A stretch of 64,000 nucleotides of DNA, taken from contig JAPYXD010000161.1 in NCBI GenBank assembly GCA_030998225.1, forward strand, positions 310,001 to 374,000, given 5' to 3'. Source of the DNA: Diplolepis rosae. Its lineage: Eukaryota; Arthropoda; Insecta; Hymenoptera; Diplolepididae. The notes beneath the pieces are model-generated. The model worked only from the letters and a program-made list of their open reading frames with translations. It was not told the origin of the DNA and ran no database searches. Below, piece by piece: positions 43,611-56,216 of this stretch. The number at the start of each line of letters is the position of its first letter. Positions within the stretch are counted from its first letter, which is position 1. Made by a program: the position numbers and the translations under genes.

Positions 43611-44640
43611 GATATGGATACCCGAAAAACTAAGAAATATTAAAAAAAGAGAAACTTAAATAGAGAAAAATAATTCGAGAAACTTCACTCAACTTTTGAG
43701 CGAAATTGGGTCATATGGACATGTTGGAGATCATTTCATATTTTTGTAATAATTTATGACATACCAAATATTAAAGAATGCATCACAGTTCGGCAAACTT
43801 TATAAATGTGTAGTAAAGTTTCAAAATGTGCATTAAAAACTTATTACAATAATATTAAATAATTTCTAACGTGTTCATATGTTCCAACTTTGCTCAAAAG
43901 TTAAGTCAAGTTTCTCGAACTACTTTTCTTCGTGTACTTCCATTTTGCTATGAATTCAAAGTAGTTTCTCTTTAAAGACAAGTTATGACTTTGCTACTGT
44001 TCATAGACAACTTTATTGTCCTTTTTAGAAATTAAAATAAGAGTCCGTAGTATCTTAGTTCCCAAATACGTGAGGCAAGTCAATTGCAAACTTAGTCTTG
44101 TAATGGAAACCTTTTAATATGGGTTTTAGAATAAGCACAGAGATTTGAAGTTAGATTTTATAGATTTTAGATTTCATAACTCTAAACTTTAATACTATGA
44201 GTAGTTATATTTTGTAATAGTCAAAGACTTTCTTAATTCATCATAAAAAATTAGTAAATTGGATGCTGATTAAGCTCATTTTCCTAATAAAAGTCTTTTA
44301 GTGTATTTGTGGCAATCATTAGGGGGTAAAGACTCTAAAATGCGGATACTGTCTAACACTCAACTCAGCTCTGATGGTTAATCATCACTACAATTACATT
44401 TTATGACGTTTTTATGAAGACATCACTCTCTAATATTGCTATAAGAACTTAAACTGTAAGAAGTTAAATTTTTTTTTAAATATTGCAAACCAGTTGTTAT
44501 ACTAACATAAATGAACTAAATTATAAAAGATTCGAAATGCATTAACACATTTTTTAGTCATTTGTTAACCGTGAAAGGATAAATTCTTGTTTCATTTGAA
44601 CTATTCCTTTTCCATTTTATCAACACGTTTGAGTTTTTTT
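43611..44640. other. AT-rich stretch, nothing recognised
   Basis: AT-rich, with a TTGAGCRAAWTTGG-type inverted pair near 43690 and 43893 (ACTTTTGAGC). No gene seen. Confidence 0.4.
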
Positions 44641-46044
44641 ACATTCTCATCATGGATGAGAAGGTATTGGTTTTATGTGAAAAATGACTTTCGAAATTTT
44701 CATCAAATCTTTACGTTTTGAGACCCCCTGAGTCAGAAAAAAGGGTTTTTACAAAAGTGTCTGTCTGTCTGTAGGTCGTGTGCGGCATAACTCTCGACAG
44801 AATTATCAGATTGAATTGAGCTTTGGTACACTTTATCGGAGCCGAAAAAGTAAGGACAAGTTCGTTAACCAGCCACATCCAATCAAAATTGAGGGATTGA
44901 GCACTACTTTTGTGTTTTTGAAAATAATTTTTTAAAAAAATAAAAAATTTAAATACTGGTTTTTGATAGTGCTCATAAATCTCTACAAATTGTCCTGATA
45001 ACATTTTTTGATTAAATCAAAATTAGAAATGTTACAGCATATTCAAATTCGAAAAAAGTCAATATCAAAATTCCATTTTCAAGTTAAATTATACGAGATA
45101 TGAAAAAACTTTATGATACAATATTATTGAATAAATAAAGACCTACAAATTTGAATTGTAACAGTTTTTCATAAGATGCATATTTTTCTTATTAATTTAA
45201 AAAAAAACCATTGAAAATCTAAACTTCAATTTTTTAACAATAATATGTGAAATACGAAAAAAACGTAAGAATACGAAGTTGTTCGTTTCAAAAAGATCTA
45301 CAAGTTTTGTCTTACACAGTTTATGAAAAAACATATATTTTTCGTTTCAATTCTAAAAAATACGATTAAAATTCAATAATTCCATTTTTTAGCCAAAATA
45401 TGTGAGATACAAAAAAAACTTTTGGATGAAAAATTGTTTGGCTAAATAAGGTCTACACATTCTTATCGAGAAATTTCTCGACAGGATGTATATTTTAATT
45501 TTTTGATTTTTAATATTGAAAAAATTCGATTTTTTTCACCAAAATATGTGAGATACGAAATAAGCGTTGTTCTGCAAAATCGTTTCCTTAAATAAAGTCT
45601 ACGATTGTTTTTCCTTTTTGAGATATTTGGAAGAAAATAAATTTATCAATAATCATGTAATTTATTAAAAAGTTACAAAAATGCATACAGAAAATCGAGC
45701 GCGAAGCGCGAGTGTCATGATGAGAATGTGTTCCTTAAGGCCGATAGAGCCTTAAGTAAATTGAATTTCCTGTTTCACTTAAACTGAAAAAGAAACTTAG
45801 TGAATTTGAGAAAATGACTAATTTACATCATCTTTAATATCATGAAATTGGTTTGAGCTTCAGTATTAAATTATAAGTAATAAACTTAAACTTATGCGAA
45901 GAGCACAAGACCGAGCGCGAAGCGCGAGGTCCAGGAAGAACGGAGCGTGCAGCACGACGATCAAATCGCGCGCCCTAGGCGCGCTCAAACCTGCGAGCTG
46001 GGCGCGAAGCGCGCGATAAGAATGTGCCCGCAAAGCGGGCAGAT
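44641..46044 (+). repeat. GC-hairpin-tail repeat, copy B (complete)
   Basis: Starts ACATTCTCATCATGGATGAG next to a T-run and ends GCCCGC-AAA-GCGGGC-AGAT plus a T-run. The start word ACATTCTCATC reappears inverted (GATAAGAATGT) just before the last hairpin. One tail stem here, CGTG-CAG-CACG, has paired changes relative to CGCG-AAG-CGCG in copy C. Confidence 0.88.
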
Positions 46045-46087
46045 TTTTTTTTCTATATTTTCTTTAATTTTACATTAGCTCATACTT

Positions 46088-46880
46088 TCATCTTCTTTTT
46101 TACATTCTCATTACAAATGAGAAGGTATTAATATTTGTGTAAAATTTGAGCCCCACACTCTAAAACTTTTTTTTTGAAACTTTCAAATAATGTTTTGAAA
46201 TTTTTATATAAATTTAAAAATTTTTATATCAATCATGTAAAAAATATTCAATAACGTGCCGAATATTGCGTGTCTGACTTTGAAAAATTCTAAGACTAAA
46301 CTTGAAAAATTTCAATACCGAAAAAATATCCAATAGAGATTCGAATATTTCTTGTAAATTATTGAAATAATTCGATACGAGATTATTTTTTCAATTTATT
46401 ATTGAAAAATTTCATCACCTAATATGTATTGGAAAATTACGATTTTTTTACAGCGCACATTTCTTAACGAATGTTCACGTTTCATGATCTCTTGAATCCG
46501 AAAAAGGATTTTTTAAATCCTGTCTGTCCGTCTGTCTGTAGGTAGGATACTTTTCAAAAGAATCCTCAGATTGAATTGCGCTTCAGTAAACTTCATCAGA
46601 GCCCAAAAAGTAAGGACAAGTTTGTTAACCAGCCATATCCGACCAAAATTAAAAAAATTAGAGCATTTTTTGTATTTTTGAAAAATACTTTTTGGGAAAA
46701 TCCAATATTGTAATAGCAGCTTCTTATATCGTTTTTAAAAATCTCTACAAATTGCCCTTATAAAAATTTTCAACCAAACCAAAACTAGAAAAGTTACAGT
46801 ATTTTATGACTTAAGAAAAATCAATAATGAAAACCCATTTCTCAGTCAAATTATACAAGATACGAAAAACGTCACAACGC
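46088..46880 (+). repeat. diverged relative of the GC-hairpin-tail repeat
   Basis: Begins TTTACATTCTCATTACAAAT then GAGAAGGTATT, and has the diverged GTCTGTCCGTCTGTCTGTAG run and AAGTAAGGACAAGTTTGTTA later. It lacks the GC tail. Confidence 0.65.
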
Positions 46881-46989
46881 GTTATTTTTTGCTTAAATAA
46901 ATTCTACAAATTTTATTTAATCTCTAATTATCCTACACGCAATAAAGAAAATTCTGATTGCATGTATCCCTTTTAATCCTCTTTTTCTT

Positions 46990-47180
46990 GTTCATATTTA
47001 TTCATATACAGAAAATCAATTTTGTTCTATTATATTTTTAGAATAGAGGGTCGAAATTTTGCATGAATGTTTACGAACTCTGTAGAGTATTTTAAGAAAA
47101 ATATGTTAAATCCGAAAAGTGATGTGTGTACTAAATGGGGGCATTTCTGGAAAAATATTTGAGCTAGAAGGTCAACTTTG
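46990..47180 (+). repeat. dispersed repeat, first member of a pair
   Basis: Shares GGGTCGAAATTTTGCATGAA and ATCCGAAAAGTGATGTGTGT with 48960-49130, which reads GGGTTGAAATTTTGCATGAA and ATCATGTGTGT. Type unknown. Confidence 0.6.
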
Positions 47181-48389
47181 GGCAGAATAGACTGTTAGAA
47201 ATTAAATTTAATATGCATGTATATTAATTTTGTATAACTCAAAAAAATACTAATTACGATTTATTTCTTGTATATTAAAGTTTGTTAGAATTGATAATAT
47301 TTTTGATAGTGTAATAACAGAATTCCTTTTCATTAAATGTAGTTTTTAATAAAAAAGCAAAGTTAACGAATTAAAATTAATGCATTCTCAACCAGAGTGA
47401 ATAAATTTTCAATCAAAAAGTCTTAGCAAATGAAGAGTGGTTGGATATATGTATGTGTGTATTTAAATTAAATTAAACGACTCTCTTTCTATAAATTTTG
47501 ATCCTTTTTTATATTAATGCGGTTTTTTCACGTCTATGTTTTCTATAAGAAAAATTAATAAGGCCTGCTTATATATCAACGATTTATAACTACTTTCTCT
47601 TTGATACCATTTTTTTTCATGAAGGACAAAGAAGGTGTGGAATGTGACGTACGAATGAGGCAAAATACACATGTCCGATTTATAAGTTCGTCAGAGTCGT
47701 AACTTAGGTAAAATTCCAAGCAAGAGTTTTTGTTATAAAAGGGAAAATTGTTCATAGAGTCATACAATACATCCTTTTTTTAATTGTATAAAACTGAAAC
47801 GAATCAATTCGAAAGTTATGGGCATATTCTGCAATCGTCTTCATTGTTATGTTTTTTTCTTACTTTGCTGTGTTAAGATGATAATCAAGATTTTGGAGAA
47901 AGGTTATAACTGCTGGTCTAAATGGCAAATAAAAAAACATTCTCGTTGCGTGTAGCTTACTCTGCTGGTAAATATGAACGCGCCTGGGGCGAGACATGTG
48001 GATCTAGTTCTGTTTTGTGAATTGGCAGCCTTCAGAAAATTTATTCCCTATTTATTGAATTTACATAAATAAATACATTTTGAGATCTAAATAGCCAAAT
48101 TTATAACATACATTGACTATTTAGAATCTGGTGTAGGAAATTTGCTAGTTTGTAGCAAAAAACATATTTTTTCGAATATCTTTCGCATTTTAAATTAAAT
48201 CTTTCAAATTACAAAGAATTTCTCAGTATTTTGTAAACCATTTTTGTTTTTGTTTTTGTATTTTTCTCTTCAATTAAAAAATTATTTCAAAATATATTGG
48301 GTTTGCAAACATTTTTCATGACATTCTTCACAATATATGCGATGAAAATTGATTGTTAGATTTTTTAATAGCAGATCCTGCATAAATGT

Positions 48390-48575
48390 GTCATAGATGA
48401 ATTCGGTTAAGTCAACAAAAATATGGTTGAATCAACTAATATATTCGTTTGATTTAACCAAATCGTATTCAAACAAACCATCTTTGTTCGAATTAACGAA
48501 AATTTTAGTTAACCATATAGAAGTTGGTTGATCCATTCAAATTTTGATTGGATCGACCAAATATTTTTCTGAGTG
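48390..48575. mobile_element. short MITE with CACTCAGAAA-type end
   Basis: Right end CGACCAAATATTTTTCTGAG then TG. The interior holds several AACCAA/TTGGTT words in both orientations (e.g. GGTTGAATCAAC and GTTGGTTGATCC). The left end is not clear. Confidence 0.5.
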
Positions 48576-48959
48576 TAGACAAAATTAAGAAAGTTAATAT
48601 TTCTGATATTTGTTTTTTTAAATATTGGAATTTTTAAGCTTGTTCTGATAAGGTTTAAGATAGATTTTAGTATTACTTTTTGATGTATTTATAAAATACT
48701 CGCCAGATTCGTGATTCTATGTTGTTAGGTGTTCGCTAGCAATTCTAATTACTTTGAAGTGTATAAAAGATTGCAGCTTGGAAGAAAAATTTTTATCGTC
48801 TTGGATAAAGTAGAATGAGTCTTTATCATGGCGATATAATTTTAATTATAGTAAACAATTAAGTGTTACATGGAATTTACATCTTACTCTGGTGGAAATG
48901 TGTTCTAAGAATGAAGAAAATAAAGCAGAAATTAAAAAGAACCACAATAGCATGAAAAT

Positions 48960-49130
48960 TGCGATACAGAAATTTAATTCTGTTCTATTGATTTTAGCAT
49001 AAAGGGTTGAAATTTTGCATGAATATTCAAGAATTTTATAGGTTATTTGAAGATAAGTATTTGGAATCTGAAAAATCATGTGTGTATTAAAAGGGACCAT
49101 TTCTGTAAAACTATTTGAATATTGTATTTT
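48960..49130 (+). repeat. dispersed repeat, second member of the pair
   Basis: Direct-orientation relative of 46990-47180, about 80 percent alike by eye. Confidence 0.6.
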
Positions 49131-49164
49131 ATCGAAAAAATATATCTTCACTGTGGCATACATT

Positions 49165-51035
49165 TTGGATTAATAATATGTGTACTTGACTAAAACAAAA
49201 AAATCTTTTTTGCGAACTAAAAAAACACCCTTTACATATACATACTTCGTTCAAACCCACGGATTATTTCCATTAAAATGTAATTACAATTATTATTGCT
49301 TGTGCAGATATTTTCATCTTCCTAGTTATTTATTCAATATACTCCTGTTACGTGAGAAATTTTTTGAATAATTCGAACTTAATATAATCTCAACCATTAA
49401 ACATGATTTAATTAAGTATAAATTTGGTTTTTTTTACTAAGCATTGCAATGAAATGTAATACAGCTTGTTTAAAAATACTGAACGACTCTGAGTCATATA
49501 AGTTTATGATTTATTTGAGATAACCTCCCTCTTTAAATCTGAATGCGTCAAAATTTGACAAACTTTTAACCGTCACTTACTTTTCAGAAAACGCACCAAT
49601 AAACGGAACTCTTAAAGCCTACGAACTTTTGTATGTACCGTTTTTTTCGGAAGCTTATTGTTTCCAAGATATATGTGCCTGATCTTTTCAATACACCCTG
49701 GCGACAGTTTCGGAAAAGAATCCACTCCGAGCAAAACTGAGCTATTTTGAAATCTGATTTAACTTTCTTCGATTTGCCTCTTGCGATTATAGATTAGATA
49801 ATTGATAAAGCTTTTTGATTTCCTAAAATATGCCTCACATTTTTATAGCTCGTGTCAAAATTATACCAGATTGCCTAAAGCTATTCTTGATAGACGAACT
49901 ATATTTTTATTCTCTTATTATTAGACCAATCTCAATTACGTTGAAAGCATTGCTACTTTAAGATTGCACTCCTGAATACGAGATTAGCTTATCAAAAAGT
50001 GTGACATGTCCTATTTTATTTAGGGTATATTTTTTCGCAACGTGAAAGGTCTGATTAAATTCCTTTTGAATTGGCGTAGTTGCGACACATATTCCAGTCT
50101 GCCAAGGACAATATTAGAAAAATAATTTAACCGCATCATTTTTTAACTGCTAGATATTGAAAATTGCATCTTATAAAATGTGTTATAAAATCTTTTAAAA
50201 AATCCAATGATAAAATTGATGAAGAGAACTACTTTTACTCGAGAGAAACAAATGTCAAATGTCTCGTAAAAGACGTGTTTAGGTTTTAATTTTCCAGGAA
50301 AATTATTTTATTCTTCTACATCTTTGCAATTTTATCTACTTTAAAGACTGCAATTTAACGATAATGTTACTCTTATACAAAAATGAATGCAAGTGCATTT
50401 TAATTTGCTATTTAATTATTCATACAATTTAAATCATTTAAAAATGATACACAAATTAATTGATTGCTTCTCAAACTGAATTAAATGAGATATGATTTGA
50501 TGAGTTTACGAAAATATTATAATGGCGCAAAGAATCATGCAATATATAAATAAATAAAATACCGCATGGTAATAAATACATTAATTTTTATTAGACAAAA
50601 AATTGTAATCCTCCAGGCTGAAGTTGCATAATGAAAATTCTTAGTGCTGTTAATGGCATTATGGCAGAACTTGACAAGTGCACTGCGGGTACAGTCTTCA
50701 ATTAAAGTTTTGCGATTGTAAATACCCTGGAGACTGCTGACAGTTGAATTGAATCCTTTTTCTTACAGTAATTTAAAAGAATTATTTGTAAAAAAACAAA
50801 AAACAAGAACCTGATACATTGAATCACCCTGAAAGAATAATAAAAAAGAGTTCTTGTAATTATTTAAGTGTCCAAAAAACAAATTTTTGGTTATATATAT
50901 TTTTTTATTTGAGTGATAAAAAATATGTATTTTTAATCCTTATATAAAAGTATGATAAAATCCCTGTAGAAAGTAAAAAGATTAAAAATATCAGAGATTT
51001 TCTAACCTTTTCAAGTAAATATTTTGCGTAAATCA
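49165..51035. other. AT-rich stretch, nothing recognised
   Basis: No supportable gene or transposon end. CAATACACCCTGG near 49700 is a word common at the ends of some insect repeats. Confidence 0.4.
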
Positions 51036-51039
51036 AAGT

Positions 51040-51790
51040 TTATTTTTGTTATCCATGTCTATATACATCACATTTGCTAGAGTTAATCTTTTCCTATTCA
51101 TATATGTTTATCCACATAATCTAAAAATATCTATATCCCTGAATCTATCCATAGATCTTTAGAGTATTCTTTTTCTATTCTTTCGATTCTCTATACCAAC
51201 TTTACCAAAAATAATTATTGCCATTTTTAAATTCAATTTCAAAATGCGTCTCTATATTTTTATCCAAGTGAATGCTTTCCCTATCCATGTGAGTCCTTTT
51301 ATATTTCTTGTGAAATCGACTATTGCATCTATCCTTTTCAATCTTTCACAGTCCTTTATCTATCCATATCAATCCTTTTTTATCCCTCTATCAATCTGTT
51401 AGCCCCTCTTCCTTTACAGTCCTTTTACCTTTCTATCCATAACTATCCTTCATTTACTTGATATTTAATCTCATTGAAAAATAAGGATTTAGTCAGTTAG
51501 AAGGATAGAGATTGAAAAATATAAGCGTGGCAGTAGATTGTAAAAGGGATAGAAAGATAAGTAGCGTCAATATTTAAAGGATAGGAAAATATTCGCGTGG
51601 ATAAATGGAGTGTAGAGAATGATTGACGCTGTTAGATATAAAAAATACAAAAATGCATATAACTAAAAGAACGAGGAGGATAGGAAAAGTGAAAGTTTAA
51701 ACGGATAGAGCTTTATCATAGATTGCAGGAGGGATAGAAATTGATCGGCATCGATAGCGAAGGATACATTTGGATACATTCTGCCGATTA
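51040..51790. repeat. CTATCC foldback element, larger copy
   Basis: About 430 bp rich in CTATCC/TCCTTTT words (left arm) faces about 320 bp rich in GGATAG/AAAAGGATAG words (right arm), with the switch near 51470. GGCAGTAGATTGTAAAAGGG in the right arm resembles the 43.6-kb block. Confidence 0.65.
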
Positions 51791-52634
51791 ATTTCAATCT
51801 TCAAGGTTGATGTGAATTCAAATAAACAAACTTTAAATCTATCAACATTTAGCAGAACCCTTATAATGAATTAATTAATATAGAATTTAAATGACATGTA
51901 AAGGTCGAAAAGAAGTAACACGCAGAAATAATATGGAAGGCCCTTCATATCTGTAAAATAAAATCTAAAAGTCTCCTAACATTTATACTTATAAAGAGCA
52001 TATCCTTAGGCAAAAATATATTCGCACAGAAGCCCGGAGCTATGCTTTCCCTTTTTACGGACAGCTTATAATTTACAAGTTCATTTTTTTAAATTTACAT
52101 TTGCCTTCCGTATTTGAATAGGTACCCTTCGTGCAAAGAATATTCAGCGATTAATTCATATTCTTTTAATAATGGCTTACGACTTTCCAACTTTCAATCC
52201 TGTAACTATATATGGTAAATTGAATATCAAATTCTACCAATTTCACGAAGCATCTTGCATAATTTTATTGTAGTTGCGAAAAACAACCAAGCGTCTAGAA
52301 CAATTTAAAGCTACAGATTGTTTTTAACTTACCATACTTATCTATTGATATGAATATTAGCTTGATTGATTTATGATAAATTTCACAAATTAATTAATCT
52401 TTTTATTGCTTTCGAAAATGTTTAAAAACAAATTTTTAGTTTGATTAAAAAATGTTCTACACGGTTTTTTTAATATAAATACACTCCGTAATATCGAATG
52501 ATTTATTTCTAGTTATGCATGAGATTGAAGGCAACCCTCGAAAATTCTTCAAACGTACTTAAAAGTGTTATGAGTTTTAAAGACTTTTCGCTTAATTTTT
52601 CATTCAATGATTTGCAAAACATAAAAAATATATG

Positions 52635-53424
52635 CACTGTAAAAAATTCAGTTGAAAATTACCACGTAGAACAGGGGACATAAAATTATTAGTGATTAAC
52701 GTGGTAATTTTACCAAAATGGTGTAAGAATAATTTGGAACGGTAAAATCACATGCAGACAGTAACATTCCCTTAATCTCACTTTCAATGCAGTATAATTT
52801 TACGTTTCTTGTTGTAAAATTCAATTGACAATGTAAAATGGCCGGGATGAATTTCATTGCGCATGCGCTATATATATCATTTGTAAATTAACACTGACAG
52901 TACACTGAGAAAAAAATGCTATTGAATCAAAAGCATTTCTTTCTAAAAGCATGTATATAAATGATAAATTAAATAAGAATTTGAAACCTGCTGCTATTGC
53001 ACGAGAGTTGGCTTTCTAGGTTATAGAAGTTATAGAATCACTGTTGCAGCGCCGGGCGTTAAAACAAAAATGCATCATGAAGCGTGGAATTATAAAATTC
53101 TGGTAGATTTACGCTCAGTCCTGATTTTTACACTTTCATGGTAAAATAAATCGCAGTACGCATTGCGAATTTACTGACACGTTGTAAAATTACATTCAAA
53201 TATACGTTACACTATGGTTGAAATTTACCATGTTTATCATGCGTAATTTTATGTCCCCTGATTCAAGTGGTAATATTAAACTTTCACTGCAAACTTCATA
53301 CAAATACTGTGAAATCACACCGCTTATCGTTGCAAATTCACAATAGAGTCGTATTATTCCTACGTCAATCATAGTAAAATATTTTATAATCGATTGGTAA
53401 TTTTCAACTGGATTTTTTACAGTG
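52635..53424. mobile_element. TIR element, CACTGTAAAAAATYCAGTTG ends
   Basis: Inverted ends of about 30 bp (CACTGTAAAAAAT then CAGTTGAAAATTACCA) enclose 790 bp. GGGGACATAAAATT also occurs inverted inside (about 52676 and 53245), and GGTAAAATT-like words recur. ORFs within are short and unremarkable. No clear target duplication. Confidence 0.75.
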
Positions 53425-53889
53425 TGTTGATAATTACATTTTGACACTTACTCATAATTATTTTAATGATTTTATTTCAACAGTATCTCTGACATTATAT
53501 TCTAAGGGTCGTTTAATTAAGAATTTAATTGTTTAAGTGACGCTAAGGTAAAAGAATTTCGTGAAGTATAAGTAATAATTGGCTTATTTTTTAATAAGTG
53601 TAGTGTAAAGTATGAAATTGTGTACAACCAATAATCAAGTAATATTACTCAATGCGAAACGCGACGACACGATTCCAAGTGAAATAAAAAGTTGCAACGA
53701 TATCAAGTATAATAAACTTGAATAGCAAATATTAATTTAAAAATTACCGTTTTAATTTAAAGATTTGAAAAAATGTTATTTAATATTAATAATTTCTAAA
53801 TAAAAACATTTCAAATTAGAATTTGAAAATAAAGTAGGTTAATCCCTGAATTAAACAAATATAAGAAACATTTTCCCGGGATTCTGCAG

Positions 53890-53990
53890 GGATGCGGATA
53901 CATTCTCATCACGCGCTTCGCGCTCCGTTATAGTGGAACCTCGCGATACGCGCCTAGACGCTTCGCTCGCTAGTTTGAGCGGGATATTCG
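53890..53990 (-). repeat. GC-hairpin-tail repeat, inverted tail fragment
   Basis: On the minus strand it reads GCGAGCGAAGCGTCTAGGCG and CGGAGCGCGAAGCGCGTGAT and GAGAATGTATCCGC, matching the tail modules of copies A-C in the opposite orientation. Confidence 0.75.
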
Positions 53991-54078
53991 TCGTTCTTTA
54001 CGTAGAATAAAATGTATTCTTCATATTTTACTTTTACTACCGTCAGTAAATTTTGTAATTTTATGAATGTCAACTTAA

Positions 54079-55803
54079 GGTAGTTCATCTACAAAAATTA
54101 GACCTCAGGCAAAAATAGATAATTTTGCTTTTAAGAACAGCAATATTATTATTGAAGGGCTAATTTAAAACAGAAGAGATTATTTTCAATGAAAAAAATT
54201 TGAAATGCAGAAAAATAATACATTTAACAAATTTTATTTTTACCTGAACTTTTTTACATTCTCATCATGGATGAGAAGGTATTGGTTTTATGTGAAAAAT
54301 GACTTTCGAAATTTTCATCAAATCTTTACGTTTTGAGACCCCCTGAGTCAGAAAAAATGGTTTTTACGAAAGTGTCTGTCTGTCTATCTGCCTGTCTGTC
54401 TGTCTGTCTGACTGTAGGTCGTGTGCGGCATAACTCTCGATAGAATTATCAGATTGAATTGAGCTTTGGTACACTTTATCGGAGCCGAAAAAGTAAGGAC
54501 AAGTTCGTTAACCAGCCACATCCAATCAAAATTGAGGGATGGAGCACTACTTTTGTGTTTTTGAAAATAATTTTTTGAAAAAATCAAAAATTCCAATCCC
54601 GGTTTTTGATAGTGCTCATAAATCTCTAAAAATTATCCTAATAACATTTTTTGATTAAATCAAAATTAGAAATGTTACAGCATATTCAAATTTGAAAAAA
54701 GTCAATATCAAAATTCCATTTTCCAGTTAAATTATACGAGATACGAAAAAACGTTATGATACAATATTATTGAATACATAAAGACCTACAAATTTGAATT
54801 ATAACATTTTTTCATAAGATGCATATTTTTCTTTTTAATTAAAAAAAAAAACTATTGAAAATCCAAAATTCAATTTTTCAATAATAATATTGGAAATACC
54901 AAAAAAACGTAAGAATACAAAGTTGTTCGTTTCAAAAAGATCTACAAATTTTGTCTGACACAGTTTCTGATAAAAGATATATTTTTCGTTTCAATTCCAA
55001 AAAATACGATAAAAATGAAAGAATTCCATTTTTTAGACAAAATATGTGAGATGCAAAAAAAACATTTAGATGGAAAATTGTTTACCTAAATGAGGTCTAC
55101 AAATTCTGATAAAGAAATTTCGGGACAGGATGTATATTTTATGTTTTGATTTTTAATATTGAAAAAATTCGATTTTTTTCACCAAAATATGTGAGATACG
55201 AAATAAGCGTTGTTCTGCAAAATCGTTTCCTTAAATAAAGTCTACGATTGTTTTTTCTTTTTGAGAGATTTGGAAGAAAATAAATTATTTTAATCATGTA
55301 ATTTATTAAAAAGTTACTGAAATGTATACAGAAAATCGAGCGCGAAGCGCGAGTGTCATGATGAGAATGTTTTCCTTAAGGCCGATAGAGCCTTAAGTAA
55401 ATTGAATTTCCTGTTTCACTTAAATTCAAAAAGAAATTCAGTGACTTTGAGAAAATGTGTAATTCACATCATCTGTAATATTATTATAAAATTGGTTTGA
55501 GCTTCAGTATCAAAATATAAGAAATAAACTTAAATGTATGCGAAGAGCACAAGACCGAGCGCGAAGCGCGAGGTCCAAAAAGAACGGAGCGCGAAGCGCG
55601 ACGATCGAATCGCGCGCCCTAGGCGCGCTCAAACTTGCGAGCTGCGCGCAAAGCGCGCGATGAGAATGTGCCAGCGAAGCGGGCAGATTTTTTCTTATTG
55701 CTTAATACCAAATTTAAAAAAATGATGTGATTCTAATAAATCACGAATTATTTTTCCAAGAAAAATATTCTCTACAACTTGAACGTTCCAAATTTTTGAC
55801 AAT
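54079..55803. mobile_element. second copy of the GGTAGT MITE, split by repeat copy C
   Basis: 54079-54250 matches the left part of the 17.7-kb MITE (TTAA, GGTAGTTCATCTAC, then TTAGACCTCAGGCAAAAATA). 55694-55803 matches its middle (TTCTCTACAACTTGAACGTT). The gap is filled exactly by the GC-hairpin-tail repeat. The right arm is missing. Confidence 0.85.
54256..55688 (+). repeat. GC-hairpin-tail repeat, copy C (complete), inserted in a MITE
   Basis: Same start (ACATTCTCATCATGGATGAG) and end (hairpin, AGAT, T-run) as copy B. The insertion point is a T-rich site of the MITE, with T-runs on both sides. It carries an expanded, interrupted GTCT microsatellite at 54371-54417. Confidence 0.9.
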
Positions 55804-55859
55804 AAATTCATTAATGCCCGTGTGGAAATCGAACCCGGAAACTGATCGAGATGCGAAAG

Positions 55860-56155
55860 GATAGCCCTAGTTGTAACCTGGAACAGGTCGGGCTATCTGA
55901 CCAGGAACCCGCCAGAAACGTCACGCTGGTTTGTTTATGTTCCCGACATGAAGGCTGGTCGGGAACCGGTCGGGCTATCCGACCAGGAACCCGCCAGAAT
56001 CATCACGCTGGTTTGTTTATGTTCCCGACATGAAGGCTGGTCGGGAACCGGTCGGGCTATCCGCCCAGGAACCCACCAGAAACGTCACGCTGGTTTGGTT
56101 ATGTTCCCGACATAAAGGCTGGTCAGGAACCGGCCGGGATACCCGGCCCTTTTCT
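55860..56155. repeat. 82-bp tandem array, GC-rich
   Basis: GGTCGGGCTATC-type words start at 55886, 55968, 56050 and (diverged) 56132, exactly 82 bp apart. Each unit holds complementary CTGGTCGG and CCGACCAG, so it can fold. The last unit has decayed. Confidence 0.9.
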
Positions 56156-56216
56156 GGCTGTTTTTTAGGGGGGTTCTTAGTAGCATTAAAATTAGTTTGA
56201 AAATTATTAGAGGATG

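Noticed and set aside
55860..56155. CRISPR-like array
   Set aside because: Units are contiguous with no unique spacers, in a eukaryotic setting; it is a minisatellite.
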